A stretch of 17,693 nucleotides of DNA from JABAAE01 sp036336715 (GTDB lineage: Bacteria > Planctomycetota > Planctomycetia > Pirellulales > Pirellulaceae): NCBI GenBank assembly GCA_036336715.1, contig JAYZFP010000198.1:1-17693 (forward strand), written 5' to 3'. This document shows positions 1-7,772 of the stretch, one piece after another. The position numbers and the translations under genes were made by a program. Position 1 is the stretch's first letter; each line of letters opens with the position of its first letter. Under the pieces are notes generated by a model. The model made no database searches and was not told the DNA's origin. It worked only from the letters and a program-made list of their open reading frames with translations.

Positions 1-1389
1 GATGGGGGAACCAAACGGAAGGATCGGCATCGGTCGCCCACTGAAGTCGGGGAAAGAAAGTTCGTAATTGATCCCAAGGTGTTTGTAGACTGATGCCCAA
101 AGATCATTGGGAGTTAACGGTCGCTCGAGGGGTTCCTCTCCCTTGGAGTTCGTGGAACCGACCACTTGCCCGGTTCGCATTCCGCCACCTGCAACCAGCA
201 TGCTCATCGCCCGCGGCCAATGGTCACGTCCCGGCTGTGAGACCTTTGTCTGGGAGCCTACATGAGAATTGACTCGGGGTGTGCGACCAAACTCCCCGGT
301 CACCACCAGGAGTACCCGGCGGTCCAGTCCCCTTGAATAAAGGTCCTCGACCAGCGCGGTGATCACCTGGTCATAGATGGGAAACCTGACCGTTGCATCC
401 TTGAAAAGATGGCAGTTGACGGCATGACTGTCCCAGTTGTAGGTGCCGTATCGTGGCATTGCCAATCCTGAGACATAGGGATTTTCCAGGACGATGGTTA
501 CCCAGGGAACACCTGCCTCGACCAGGCGGCGTGCAAGGATGGCCCTCTGCCCCCATTCATGCCTCCCGTACCGATCCCGCAGTTTGTCCGGTTCCTGTGA
601 GAGGTCGAACGCTTGCCGTGCGTCCGGGGAGGTGATCATCGAAAGCGCCTTTTCGTTAAAGCGGTCCCTGGATCTGTCGTGGGAGGCATCCCGGGTTTCG
701 ACTTTTCGTCGCAGACCGTCGAATTCGGACAGCAGGCCAACACGATCCTTCAGGCGATCCTCGAACAGGCCACCCTGCAATTCAAGGTTCCTGACCTTGA
801 ATTTTTCAGAGTTGGGATCGGCCGAGATTCGAAAGGGGTGCGTGTCGTTCCCAAGGTAGGCCGATCCAAAACTGAATGTGTCGACATTGTTGACCCGCCC
901 ATTGCCAAGAACCAGGTAGTTACTGAGACCGCTTGGGTTTTTCCGCTTTTCCATCGATTTGGCGGCGATGGATCCGGCCATTGGCGAATCGTTAACGAAC
1001 CCCGTCGGCGTTTTGGGCTTTCGACCGGTCAGGAATCGCTTGTGTCCTCCACCATGGTCTGCAAATTCGTGGTGGCAGGATCGGATCAGGGTGAACCTGT
1101 CCGCAATTTTTGCATGCAGGGGGAGCAGCTCACAGACCTCGATCCCCGGTACATTGGTTCGAATTGGGTAAAACTGTCCCCGATAGTCGATAGGCGCCTC
1201 CGGCTTGAGGTCATAGGTTTCCATGTGGGGTGGCCCACCGGGAAGCCAGACAAAAATGACTGCCGGATCGGAGGTGGTTGGATTCAGAATGTCTGACCGT
1301 TCGCGGGCTTCAAGGAACTGCCCCAGGCCAAGGGTGCCTGTGATTCCTCCACCCAATTGCAGCAAAGACCGGCGATGCAAACGTGTCAT
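1..1389 (-). CDS. DUF1501 family protein with Tat leader, 3' end outside the window
   Basis: Translating the minus strand from the ATG at 1389 gives one open frame of 463 codons to the left edge with no stop, so the C-terminus is missing. DUF1501 proteins are usually about 460-490 residues, so probably only a few residues are lost. The N-terminus reads MTRLHRRSLLQLGG, a twin-arginine leader followed by a weakly hydrophobic stretch, suggesting folded export by Tat. Family marks include VIFVWLPGGPPHMETYDLKP near residue 50, CHHEFADHGGGHKRF near 110, TGEFGRTPRVNSHVG near 385 and GRDHWPRAMSMLVAGGG near 405. DUF1501 belongs to the alkaline-phosphatase/sulfatase-like superfamily, is very abundant in planctomycetes and has no proven substrate; it usually sits beside a cytochrome c-containing PSCyt/PSD gene. 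Here the gene upstream is a membrane cytochrome, 318 bp away, so co-transcription is uncertain. Family assignment is confident; the biochemical role is unknown. Confidence 0.93.
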   Translation of the reverse strand, partial: MTRLHRRSLLQLGGGITGTLGLGQFLEARERSDILNPTTSDPAVIFVWLPGGPPHMETYDLKPEAPIDYRGQFYPIRTNVPGIEVCELLPLHAKIADRFTLIRSCHHEFADHGGGHKRFLTGRKPKTPTGFVNDSPMAGSIAAKSMEKRKNPSGLSNYLVLGNGRVNNVDTFSFGSAYLGNDTHPFRISADPNSEKFKVRNLELQGGLFEDRLKDRVGLLSEFDGLRRKVETRDASHDRSRDRFNEKALSMITSPDARQAFDLSQEPDKLRDRYGRHEWGQRAILARRLVEAGVPWVTIVLENPYVSGLAMPRYGTYNWDSHAVNCHLFKDATVRFPIYDQVITALVEDLYSRGLDRRVLLVVTGEFGRTPRVNSHVGSQTKVSQPGRDHWPRAMSMLVAGGGMRTGQVVGSTNSKGEEPLERPLTPNDLWASVYKHLGINYELSFPDFSGRPMPILPFGSPI

Positions 1390-1707
1390 GTCCTGTTACC
1401 TGTTTTTCCGTAAGAAAAGTAGGGCGAACTCCATTATCGTCCATTTTTGTTCCAGAATCATCTGCAAAACCGGAAACAATTCAGGTTGTCGAATACCGAC
1501 CGGCCAGCTGGCAACCGTTGGTGCCCCCGGAACCATACCTGGCAGCCGGCTGCCGGAATACGGATTCGGCCAATGAATTTTGGGTTTTCGGGCTGCAAGT
1601 ATTGGGATGGCAGGGGAGAGACGGGCAGTTGGGAGTTGTACGAAAACCCGTGTCCGCATCTCTTTTTTTCAGCGAGGGGGATTGCTGCCTCTGTTGCCCG
1701 CTGCGGA
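1390..1707. other. Intergenic gap between cytochrome/DUF2231 gene and DUF1501 gene
   Basis: 318 bp with no convincing gene. It holds two perfect palindromes, GCCAGCTGGC at 1503-1512 and GGCAGCCGGCTGCC at 1541-1554, which lie about 120-150 bp upstream of the DUF1501 start. No T-tract follows either on the minus strand, so they do not look like intrinsic terminators of the preceding gene. Open frames crossing this gap on either strand have no recognisable domain. Confidence 0.6.
1541..1554. promoter_or_regulatory. 14-bp perfect palindrome, possible operator
   Basis: GGCAGCCGGCTGCC is its own reverse complement. A second, shorter palindrome, GCCAGCTGGC at 1503-1512, has its centre 40 bp away, near four helical turns. 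Position upstream of the DUF1501 start is compatible with a binding site, but no regulator can be named and GC-rich palindromes occur by chance. Confidence 0.25.
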
Positions 1708-2835
1708 TCAGTTTTCCCGAGTTTTCAAAGTCGGGTCCTGTGGGGGGGCATTGTCGCTCTCCTCTTCTTCACCGACGCTTTTCGAATTGCCTTGTTCCTT
1801 CGGGGCAGGAACCTGTGGTTTCGCGTCTGCCGCTCCCTGTTCTTGCGAACCATCCTTGTTACCGGCTTCGGGTTTTTTTTCGGCAGCAGGTTTCCCTGTC
1901 GTGTCTTCCGCTTCTTCAAAAGGCCAGTACTCCGGAATATATTTTTCCGCAGCCCTCTCGTAAAAACCTTCGTTGTAAACCAGTTCACCTCCCTGGTGTC
2001 CAACCCACCCCATCAGGGCCGCCGTCAGGATCACGCCAAATTTCCACATGCCATTGCTGCCCCGATTCCGGGACATGATTTCGCTTCGGGCCCGCCACCC
2101 GATGATGGTGGAAACCAGAGCAATTACGGTACCCAAAATGCCAAACCAGCGGTGTCGGTTGACTCCCAGGTCCATGTCCGAAATGGAAACCGGGTTCTTT
2201 TCGGCAAAGCCCCAACCGAGGACGCAGGCAACGATGGAAGAAAGGGTCCCGAAGAACAGCAGGTAATAGGCAGCATCATCGGAAATCGCCTCATTCCTGA
2301 AAAAAAAGATGATGAAGAAAGCACTGATCGTGATCAAGGCGATCGGAAAGTGGACGATTGCGGGATGGAAATGCCCCGAAAAAATCAGGATTCGGTAGGG
2401 TGCGGAATCCGTGTTTTTTTCCTCTTCAACAACTGGCACGCCTTCCAGGGAAGCCCCCTGTTGAATCCAGAGATAGATCAAGGCTCTTTCCGATGAACTG
2501 CAAGGATCAAGCGGATCGCCGTTGTTGTCTTCCTCGGGTGGCATGCGGGAGAGATCGTTGGAGCCGGTCAGGGATTGAAAGAGGGGGCTTTCCAGCGGCT
2601 TCTCGGGTTCAATGTACTCCTGGAGCATCTCGAGGTCATCGAGGTTGACTCCGCCTTCTTCGTCTTCTTCGTTGTGGCAGGTCGTGCAACGGGTTTGGAG
2701 GATTGGCTTGATTACCGATAGGAAGTCAATTCGTGGAACCTCAGCCTCGTCCTGGCCGTTAGCCGGGTTTGCAGAAAGGAAGCAAAGAAACACCGTCAGG
2801 AAAAAAACGGCAGACATTCTCGTAGGGATGTTCAT
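1708..2835 (-). CDS. Membrane-anchored cytochrome c with DUF2231-like domain
   Basis: 375 residues from the ATG at 2835, chosen because it starts directly before a clean Sec signal peptide (hydrophobic residues 8-22, likely cleavage after the Ala-Asn-Gly near 27). An ATG 54 bp further upstream is also open but would bury the signal. The first domain carries one c-type heme site, CTTCH at 50-54, with RMPP at 97-100 likely giving the axial Met, as in planctomycete PSCyt1-type cytochromes. The second domain begins at FHPAIVHFPIAL (156-167), a DUF2231-like signature, with four predicted transmembrane segments near 162-179, 189-208, 230-246 and 264-280. The last 70 residues are a Lys/Glu/Pro-rich, probably disordered tail. 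Inferred role: single-heme electron carrier fixed in the membrane, heme domain outside the cytoplasm. The partner is unknown. The usual PSD1 partner domains are absent. Confidence 0.88.
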   Translation of the reverse strand: MNIPTRMSAVFFLTVFLCFLSANPANGQDEAEVPRIDFLSVIKPILQTRCTTCHNEEDEEGGVNLDDLEMLQEYIEPEKPLESPLFQSLTGSNDLSRMPPEEDNNGDPLDPCSSSERALIYLWIQQGASLEGVPVVEEEKNTDSAPYRILIFSGHFHPAIVHFPIALITISAFFIIFFFRNEAISDDAAYYLLFFGTLSSIVACVLGWGFAEKNPVSISDMDLGVNRHRWFGILGTVIALVSTIIGWRARSEIMSRNRGSNGMWKFGVILTAALMGWVGHQGGELVYNEGFYERAAEKYIPEYWPFEEAEDTTGKPAAEKKPEAGNKDGSQEQGAADAKPQVPAPKEQGNSKSVGEEEESDNAPPQDPTLKTREN

Positions 2836-3294
2836 CAAATGATTCCACTTGGGTAGGAAAGGAGGGGCTTCGTTTCCGAAAGGGGGCAATACGGCAGGTG
2901 GGGCTCTCCTTTTTCTCGTCGCCGTAAGACTGCTCCACTTTATTTTATCTTATTTTGAATGCAGTGAAGCGGTCATTTTTTTCAGGGGTGGCGGATCGGT
3001 CGGTAGAACGCTTGCTGAAACCCGTTTCCAGGATCGCCAAATCGGTCTCCCCTCCGGCATGGACAGTTGATTACGGGGCGTCTTCCACCAGGAAACTCCG
3101 TTCCTGAACAGGAGACTGACTCAAACGGTTCCCGCCGGCAGCCCTCTTTTGCAGCCAGCGGCAATCGCTCGCATTTGTCCTGTCGGATAACAAAGTGTGC
3201 TGCTGTGAGTCCCCCACATTCCGACCTTGCTGTGAGAGGGGCTGACAGCGAGTTTCGTCAAATTTTTCAGGGCCGAATCCCGCCTTGCAGAAGA
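2836..3294. other. Intergenic gap between thioredoxin and cytochrome genes
   Basis: 459 bp with no supported gene; the short open frames here have no domain, signal or Shine-Dalgarno. An AT-rich patch at about 2938-2960 lies 100 bp upstream of the cytochrome start and is the likeliest promoter zone. A 9-bp direct repeat TGCTGTGAG occurs at 3201-3209 and 3228-3236. I see no T-tract hairpin after the thioredoxin stop. Confidence 0.6.
2942..2968 (-). promoter_or_regulatory. Weak candidate promoter for the cytochrome/DUF2231 gene
   Basis: On the minus strand TTCACT (2968-2963, four of six matches to TTGACA) is followed after 15 bp by TAAAAT (2947-2942, five of six matches to TATAAT). The spacer is short and the region is simply AT-rich, so this is only a suggestion. 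It would give a leader of about 100 nt. Confidence 0.22.
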
Positions 3295-3618
3295 TTATTG
3301 CAATGCGGTTTCAATCAGTTTGGCCAACGCGCTCTTGGGTTGGGCACCCATGGTTCGTTCGACGACTTCTCCATCCTTGTAGATGATCATCGTGGGAATG
3401 GACTCCACGTTGTACTTCATGGCAGTGGCACGACTGCCATCGATATCGAGTTTTCCAAATTTGACATTTTCAAACTCTTTGGAAAGTTCTTCAATCACGG
3501 GGGCGACAGCACGGCAGGGCCCACACCAGGTTGCCCAAAAGTCAACCAGCACAGGCTTGTCAGATTGCAGCACTTCTGCATCAAAATTGTCGTCCGTAAA
3601 TTCAGCGACGTTTCCCAT
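3295..3618 (-). CDS. trxA: Thioredoxin
   Basis: 107 residues, the normal length of a stand-alone thioredoxin, with no signal peptide, so cytoplasmic. The redox site is WCGPC at 31-35 and the cis-proline is in SIPT (Pro75); FWATWCGPCRAVAPV and the GxxPKxxLxKLIE-type C-terminal helix are classical. It reduces protein disulfides (for example in ribonucleotide reductase and peroxiredoxins) using electrons from thioredoxin reductase, which is not in this window. The start is supported by GGAG about 9 nt upstream of the ATG. The gene stands alone, divergent from the small lipoprotein gene. Assignment is very secure; whether this is the main thioredoxin of the cell or one paralogue cannot be told. 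Confidence 0.97.
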   Translation of the reverse strand: MGNVAEFTDDNFDAEVLQSDKPVLVDFWATWCGPCRAVAPVIEELSKEFENVKFGKLDIDGSRATAMKYNVESIPTMIIYKDGEVVERTMGAQPKSALAKLIETALQ

Positions 3619-3666
3619 TCTTCGTAACTCCGAAAAAAATCTGCATTTCGCATGTTGTAACGACAG

Positions 3667-3694
3667 ATTGTAACAGTTGACGGCCTGATGACCA
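3667..3694 (-). promoter_or_regulatory. Candidate sigma-70-type promoter for trxA
   Basis: On the minus strand TGGTCA (3694-3689, four of six) is followed after 16 bp by TACAAT (3672-3667, five of six matches to TATAAT), about 50 bp upstream of the trxA start. A direct repeat of TTGTAAC (plus strand, 3656-3662 and 3669-3675 region) overlaps the -10 box. Confidence 0.33.
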
Positions 3695-3839
3695 GATGAA
3701 TGCGGCTGAATTCAAAGTCCGTACCCGATACTGCTCAAAAGAAGTTCGCCATGGCATTTTTTCTGGGTTAGACTGGAGCGGGGTGTGCCGGGAAAAGTCG
3801 ACGGCCCCATAGCAGGAATACCGAAATAACGGGCGAATC

Positions 3840-4229
3840 ATGTCACTCTCTCTCCGACTGGTGGTTGGATTTCTCTCTATGTTTGCCTTGTCCGCTGCGG
3901 GCTGTGGTGGCAGTGGACTGGCAGGTTGTCCCAGTGACCTGGCGATTCCGGCGGAGATGGTGGTTTTGGGTTCACAATATGACCAGGGCCTCTTCATTCT
4001 CCGTCTGAAAACCGATGAACATCGAATCCCGGAGGTGGTCGAGGTTTTCAAACAGACCATGAAAGACGACGATTGGCGGATCAAATCCGATTCGGCATCC
4101 TCCAGTGGGGGCGAGCTCGAATTCAGCAAGGAAGGCCGTTTGTGCCGCCTGTTTATCGCCCCGGAACGCAAGACCGAGTCGGAAACAGTCAAGATTGATA
4201 TCAGGTGTGACCGCGAATCCCGGCGTTGA
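3840..4229 (+). CDS. Small putative lipoprotein, function unknown
   Basis: 129 residues. The N-terminus has a signal sequence ending in LSAAGC (Cys22), a plausible though not ideal lipobox, so the mature protein would be a lipid-anchored domain of about 108 residues. After the anchor come two more Cys, then an alpha/beta-looking domain with VVEVFKQTMKDDDWRIKSD, which resembles small exported domains in which a residual or slope term is computed against a helix, but I do not recognise a named family. The C-terminal half ends in a beta strand with charged residues. No strong Shine-Dalgarno precedes the ATG. The gene diverges from trxA with a 221-bp shared upstream region and is convergent with pdxA. 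The function is unknown; lipoprotein status is inferred from the leader only. Confidence 0.72.
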   Translation: MSLSLRLVVGFLSMFALSAAGCGGSGLAGCPSDLAIPAEMVVLGSQYDQGLFILRLKTDEHRIPEVVEVFKQTMKDDDWRIKSDSASSSGGELEFSKEGRLCRLFIAPERKTESETVKIDIRCDRESRR

Positions 4230-4369
4230 ACAACCGGCATTCCGTGGTTGCTCCCTTCTGTTCCTGTGGCATTGGGCATTCACGCCCGAAGCCCTGTCAC
4301 GCGGCGGTTGATGTGAACAAGGGAATCGTCTTCTCAGCGGATCGAATTTCGGAGTCCCCGGTCAAGGGT

Positions 4370-5377
4370 TCAGTCTTTTCGGGTGGTGACCAACTGTACC
4401 GCCAGCTTGATCGCTTCGATCATGCTTTGGAAACCGGCTCTTCCGGTCCAGGCGATATCACATGCCGTCCCGTGATCCACGGATGTTCGGATGATCGGTA
4501 ATCCCAGCGTCACGTTGACTGCGTCGTCAAAGGCAAGGGCTTTTAGCGGGATGTTGCCCTGGTCATGATACATGCAAACATAACCGTCGGTCCGTTCGCG
4601 TCGGGGTCGAAGAAATGCTGTATCGGCCGGCAGCGGACCCTCGATTGAAATTCCCTGGCTCCGCGCACGTTCCAGGGCTGGTCTGATGATGATTTCTTCC
4701 TCGCGGCGACCGAAAAGACCTCCTTCACCGGCATGGGGATTCAGGGCGCAACAGACCAGCGAGACCGATCGGCCCCGAATCCTCCGCAGAGCGTCGTGAG
4801 TCAGTTGAATGGCATGTAAAACCTTGTCTTCACTGATCAGCCCCGGAACTTCATGGAGCCCAACATGAGTGGTGACAAACGAACAGGAAATCTGGCGGCT
4901 GGTCAGCATCATGCATGGATCCCTACCACCTGCGCGGTCCGCCAGTATTTCGGTATGCCCGGGATAGCGATGACCGGCGGAATTGATCGCTTCCTTGTGG
5001 ATGGGGCCGGTCACGATTGCAGCAATGCGTTGAGCCATGGCGTGGTTGATGGCGGTATCAAAATATAGAAACGATGATGCACCCGTTTGGGCGTTGACCG
5101 TTCCAGCCCGAAAATCTGTCAATGAAATGGAATCGAAGTCGCAAACAGCAGGGCTGCCAGCAACGATTGACTCCGGTCCCCTGCCAATTGGAGTTACCTG
5201 AACAGGAAATGGCAGATTCAATTTTTGTGCAGCGGCCTGCAAAACCGTGGCATCTCCATACAGGATTGGCTGGCAGATCCGGGATACTTCTTCATCCGCA
5301 ACAGCCTGCAGGGAAATCTCGGGTCCAACGCCAGCTGGGTCCCCGGTCGAAATCGCAATTTTGGGCAGAGTCGTCAT
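4370..5377 (-). CDS. pdxA: 4-hydroxythreonine-4-phosphate dehydrogenase
   Basis: 335 residues, normal length. PdxA oxidises 4-phosphohydroxy-L-threonine with NAD(P)+; the product decarboxylates and is condensed with 1-deoxyxylulose-5-phosphate by PdxJ in DXP-dependent pyridoxal phosphate synthesis. Visible family marks: GDPAGVGPE at 12-20, TGPIHKEA at 123-130, GHTE at 140-143, ALNPHAGEGG at 211-220, DTAF at 252-255, YHDQGNIPLKA at 270-280 and GLPIIRTSVDHGTA near 292-305. His171, His215 and His271 match the three metal-binding histidines of the family. It lies 15 bp downstream of panB and is almost certainly co-transcribed. No clear Shine-Dalgarno, consistent with dependence on upstream translation. 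No partner pdxJ in the window. A PdxA2-type paralogue acting on another hydroxy acid phosphate is possible but the context favours vitamin B6 synthesis. Confidence 0.95.
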   Translation of the reverse strand: MTTLPKIAISTGDPAGVGPEISLQAVADEEVSRICQPILYGDATVLQAAAQKLNLPFPVQVTPIGRGPESIVAGSPAVCDFDSISLTDFRAGTVNAQTGASSFLYFDTAINHAMAQRIAAIVTGPIHKEAINSAGHRYPGHTEILADRAGGRDPCMMLTSRQISCSFVTTHVGLHEVPGLISEDKVLHAIQLTHDALRRIRGRSVSLVCCALNPHAGEGGLFGRREEEIIIRPALERARSQGISIEGPLPADTAFLRPRRERTDGYVCMYHDQGNIPLKALAFDDAVNVTLGLPIIRTSVDHGTACDIAWTGRAGFQSMIEAIKLAVQLVTTRKD

Positions 5378-5392
5378 CCGCTTTTTGCCGGG

Positions 5393-6217
5393 TTAACGGA
5401 ACGAGTGCTCAGGGGAAGGGAATGACCCGTTTTTGACTTCCTCGCAATACTGCTGGGCGGCATTGGTGATGGTGGATTTCAAATCCGCATACTGTTTGAC
5501 AAACCTGGGCACGTAATCACTTGGAAGGCCCAGTAGATCGTTCACGACGAGTACCTGTCCGTCGCAATCCGGACCGGCACCAATGCCAATGGTCGGAATT
5601 CCAAGTTTTCCGGTGACTGTTCCGGCGAGGTGATTGGGTATGCATTCCAAAACGATCCCAAAAGCACCGGCTGATTCAGCCGCCAATGCATCCTCGAGCA
5701 AAAGTTCTTCATCCCGCTGCACTTTGTAACCGCCCATGGTGTGGACACTTTGCGGTCGCAAACCAACATGGGCCATCACCGGGATTCCTGCCGAGACCAG
5801 GGCCTGGATGACTTCGGCCTGCTCCGCGCCACCTTCCAGTTTGACAGCCTGGCAGCGTGTTTCCTTGAGGACGCGACCTGCCATTTCAATCGTTTTGTGA
5901 ATTCCCAGGTGATTTGTCGGAAAAGGCAGGTCGACGATGGTCAGGGCGCGCGATACCGCGCGTCCCACCATTTCTGCGTGATAGATCATTTCGTCCAGGG
6001 TTACCGGAAGCGTGGTATCGTGCCCCTGGACCACCATTGCCATGCTGTCACCGACCAGAATGGAGTCGACGCCCGCTTCATCAAGCATTGCCGCCATGGT
6101 GTAGTCATAAGCGGTCAACATCGTGATCTTGCGACCCTCGGATTTCATCCGGGTAAATCCGGGAACGGTGATGCGTGAATTTTTCTTCGACATACGCCCG
6201 ACTTTCAAAACGATCAT
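5393..6217 (-). CDS. panB: 3-methyl-2-oxobutanoate hydroxymethyltransferase
   Basis: 274 residues from the ATG at 6217, preceded by GAAGG 4 nt upstream; an in-frame ATG at 6193 (MSKKNSRITVPGF) fits the usual family start equally well, so the first eight residues are uncertain. PanB transfers a hydroxymethyl group from 5,10-methylene-tetrahydrofolate to 2-ketoisovalerate, giving ketopantoate, the first committed step to pantothenate and coenzyme A. Family marks: MLTAYDY at 33-39, VGDSMAMVVQG at 55-65, IVDLPF at 94-99, VKLEGG at 125-130, AHVGLRPQSV near 149-158 and LECIP at 190-194. Asp57 and Asp96 match the metal ligands, Glu128 the substrate-site glutamate and Glu191 the catalytic glutamate. 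Cytoplasmic. First gene of the panB-pdxA pair; panC and panD are not nearby. Confidence 0.95.
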   Translation of the reverse strand: MIVLKVGRMSKKNSRITVPGFTRMKSEGRKITMLTAYDYTMAAMLDEAGVDSILVGDSMAMVVQGHDTTLPVTLDEMIYHAEMVGRAVSRALTIVDLPFPTNHLGIHKTIEMAGRVLKETRCQAVKLEGGAEQAEVIQALVSAGIPVMAHVGLRPQSVHTMGGYKVQRDEELLLEDALAAESAGAFGIVLECIPNHLAGTVTGKLGIPTIGIGAGPDCDGQVLVVNDLLGLPSDYVPRFVKQYADLKSTITNAAQQYCEEVKNGSFPSPEHSFR

Positions 6218-6367
6218 TCTACCTTCAACGCCAGCAAGCTGGGAGGTCTTCCGGGGCCCGGGTTGGAAACCAGGCAGGCCTCATTCCAGCACATGAGTCC
6301 GCTGGTTCCAATTCGCAATATCTGCCCATTTTTGCGGGGGACCCTTGTTTTTGCGTGGCACCCACGT

Positions 6368-7429
6368 TCATGCCTGCGAAATGGGGAGAAATCGATTGGG
6401 AGCGGTAAGGACCAGGCTGGCAGCCGCAGTGCAGAAGGTCCGGCTGGTGATGCAGTGGTGCCCTGTCCAGCTGCCGTCCCGGTTTTGAACGTCGATCAAC
6501 TTGTCCCGCACCACGGGATACCATTTTTCCCAGTCGGCTCCCCCTTTTTGCAGCATGGTTTCGGTGATCAGATGAAAAGCCAGAAACTCTTCACCTCCTG
6601 CCTGTGTAAAAGGGGTATTGTCGCGGGTAATCAGGTCCAGAACCTTCTGGAAGGTCTTTTTGGCGACAGGCTGGTCCTCTTTTTTCATTGCGTACAGCAC
6701 ACGAATTCCGGCTGCATTCTTGTACAGGTCATGCATCCAGCCACGGGACTTTCCTGATTGGCTTGCCATTTTTTTCAGCAGGTGCCCAGTGGTCTTGTGC
6801 GGCGCACCGCCAACTTTCATGCCGACGAAATCGGAAGCCCGCAGGCTGATCCATCCCATGACGGTGCCCAGCGTTGGTGCCCATGATGAGGATCCCCAGT
6901 CGCCGTCGGCTGTCTGGGCTTTGACGATTGCCGCCACAACCTTTCGCAGGCCGACATTGGTTGCCTCGGGGTTGGGTGCCTCACCAACGACCTGGCTGAG
7001 GAACAGGGCTGCAAAGAAACTGTGAGCGTGCCGGCCAATTTTTCTTTGTAATTGCGTTCCGGTTTCGCTGGTGATGTCATCGCTCGGCATGGATCCCGTT
7101 CTTTTCAGAACGTAGTTCCGCATGGCCTTCAGTTCTTTTCCGTATCGGCCTTCGATGGGTGTGGTCCCCTGGGCGAGAAGCGCCAGACCGCACATCGACG
7201 TACAACCGATATCCGGCTGTTGATGAACATCCACACCGCAGGAACCATCCCGATTTTGGGTCTTCTTGATGAATTCAGTCGCATTACGGACAGCCTTCTC
7301 GGAAGCTTTGGTTATTTCCACAAAATCCTTGCGGGATTCTCTTTCGAATTGGCAGTAGGTCAGGCCTGCCGGAGAAACCAGCGGCAGGGAAACGCTGGCC
7401 GATTGAATAAGCTGCCTTCTTGAAATCAT
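6368..7429 (-). CDS. Squalene-cyclase/prenyltransferase-like toroid protein with Tat-like leader
   Basis: 353 residues. The leader MISRRQLIQSASVSLPLVSP has a twin-arginine motif and a short hydrophobic core, suggesting export. The rest shows repeats of the alpha/alpha-toroid superfamily (squalene-hopene cyclases, protein prenyltransferase beta subunits): QNRDGSCG at 58-65, QTADGDWG at 172-179 and QNRDGSWTG at 315-323, each after a helix and the last followed by TFCTAAASLVL, a QW-like repeat. The DxDD acid motif of squalene-hopene cyclase is absent, and the chain is about half the length of that enzyme, so it is not expected to cyclise squalene. Similar exported toroid proteins are common in planctomycetes and uncharacterised. 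It lies 150 bp upstream of panB on the same strand; a shared transcript is possible. The fold is fairly sure, the function unknown. Confidence 0.82.
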   Translation of the reverse strand: MISRRQLIQSASVSLPLVSPAGLTYCQFERESRKDFVEITKASEKAVRNATEFIKKTQNRDGSCGVDVHQQPDIGCTSMCGLALLAQGTTPIEGRYGKELKAMRNYVLKRTGSMPSDDITSETGTQLQRKIGRHAHSFFAALFLSQVVGEAPNPEATNVGLRKVVAAIVKAQTADGDWGSSSWAPTLGTVMGWISLRASDFVGMKVGGAPHKTTGHLLKKMASQSGKSRGWMHDLYKNAAGIRVLYAMKKEDQPVAKKTFQKVLDLITRDNTPFTQAGGEEFLAFHLITETMLQKGGADWEKWYPVVRDKLIDVQNRDGSWTGHHCITSRTFCTAAASLVLTAPNRFLPISQA

Positions 7430-7596
7430 CGTGAAACGCAGGAACTGGTGGCGATCAATGGGAAAATGGGGACAACAGCAAATGGGCAGCGCCGTCTGTC
7501 GGTGAAACGCTGTCGCAATTCATGAGGAACAAACGGCGTTCCGGTTCCATTATCCGAACCTGTTGGTTAACGGTCAAATGCGAGAGGGAGCAAAAA

Positions 7597-7629
7597 GGGT
7601 GCCCCGGGAAGGGTGCCCCGGGAAGGGTG
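7597..7629. repeat. 14-bp tandem duplication, about 2.4 copies
   Basis: GGGTGCCCCGGGAA occurs at 7597-7610 and again, identically, at 7611-7624, followed by a partial third copy (GGGTG). It is in non-coding DNA. Perfect identity indicates a recent replication-slippage event. Confidence 0.9.
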
Positions 7630-7715
7630 ATTGCCGGGAAACAGCTTGCGACTCGAGGCACGGGTGGAAACCCATGGTAAGGAACCGGGAAAAGATCTCT
7701 GCCGCACGGATGCTG

Positions 7716-7772
7716 GCTCCCTGTAGTTTGACCAACCCGCAAATTGTCACAAAACGGACCTTTGCAGGGAGC
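7716..7772. repeat. 8-bp perfect inverted repeat with 41-bp spacer
   Basis: GCTCCCTG at 7716-7723 and CAGGGAGC at 7765-7772 can pair; the right arm is followed on the plus strand by CAAAAACGGATTTTTG (7772-7787), a second small hairpin. No T-tract terminator geometry. Role unknown. Confidence 0.4.

Noticed and set aside
613..1296. Plus-strand open frame of 227 codons inside the DUF1501 gene
   Set aside because: It is the antisense shadow of a continuous minus-strand frame with clear DUF1501 motifs and has no domain of its own.
1447..2496. Plus-strand open frame of 349 codons
   Set aside because: It lies antisense to the cytochrome/DUF2231 gene, whose heme site, membrane helices and signal peptide are unmistakable; the plus frame has odd composition and no motifs.
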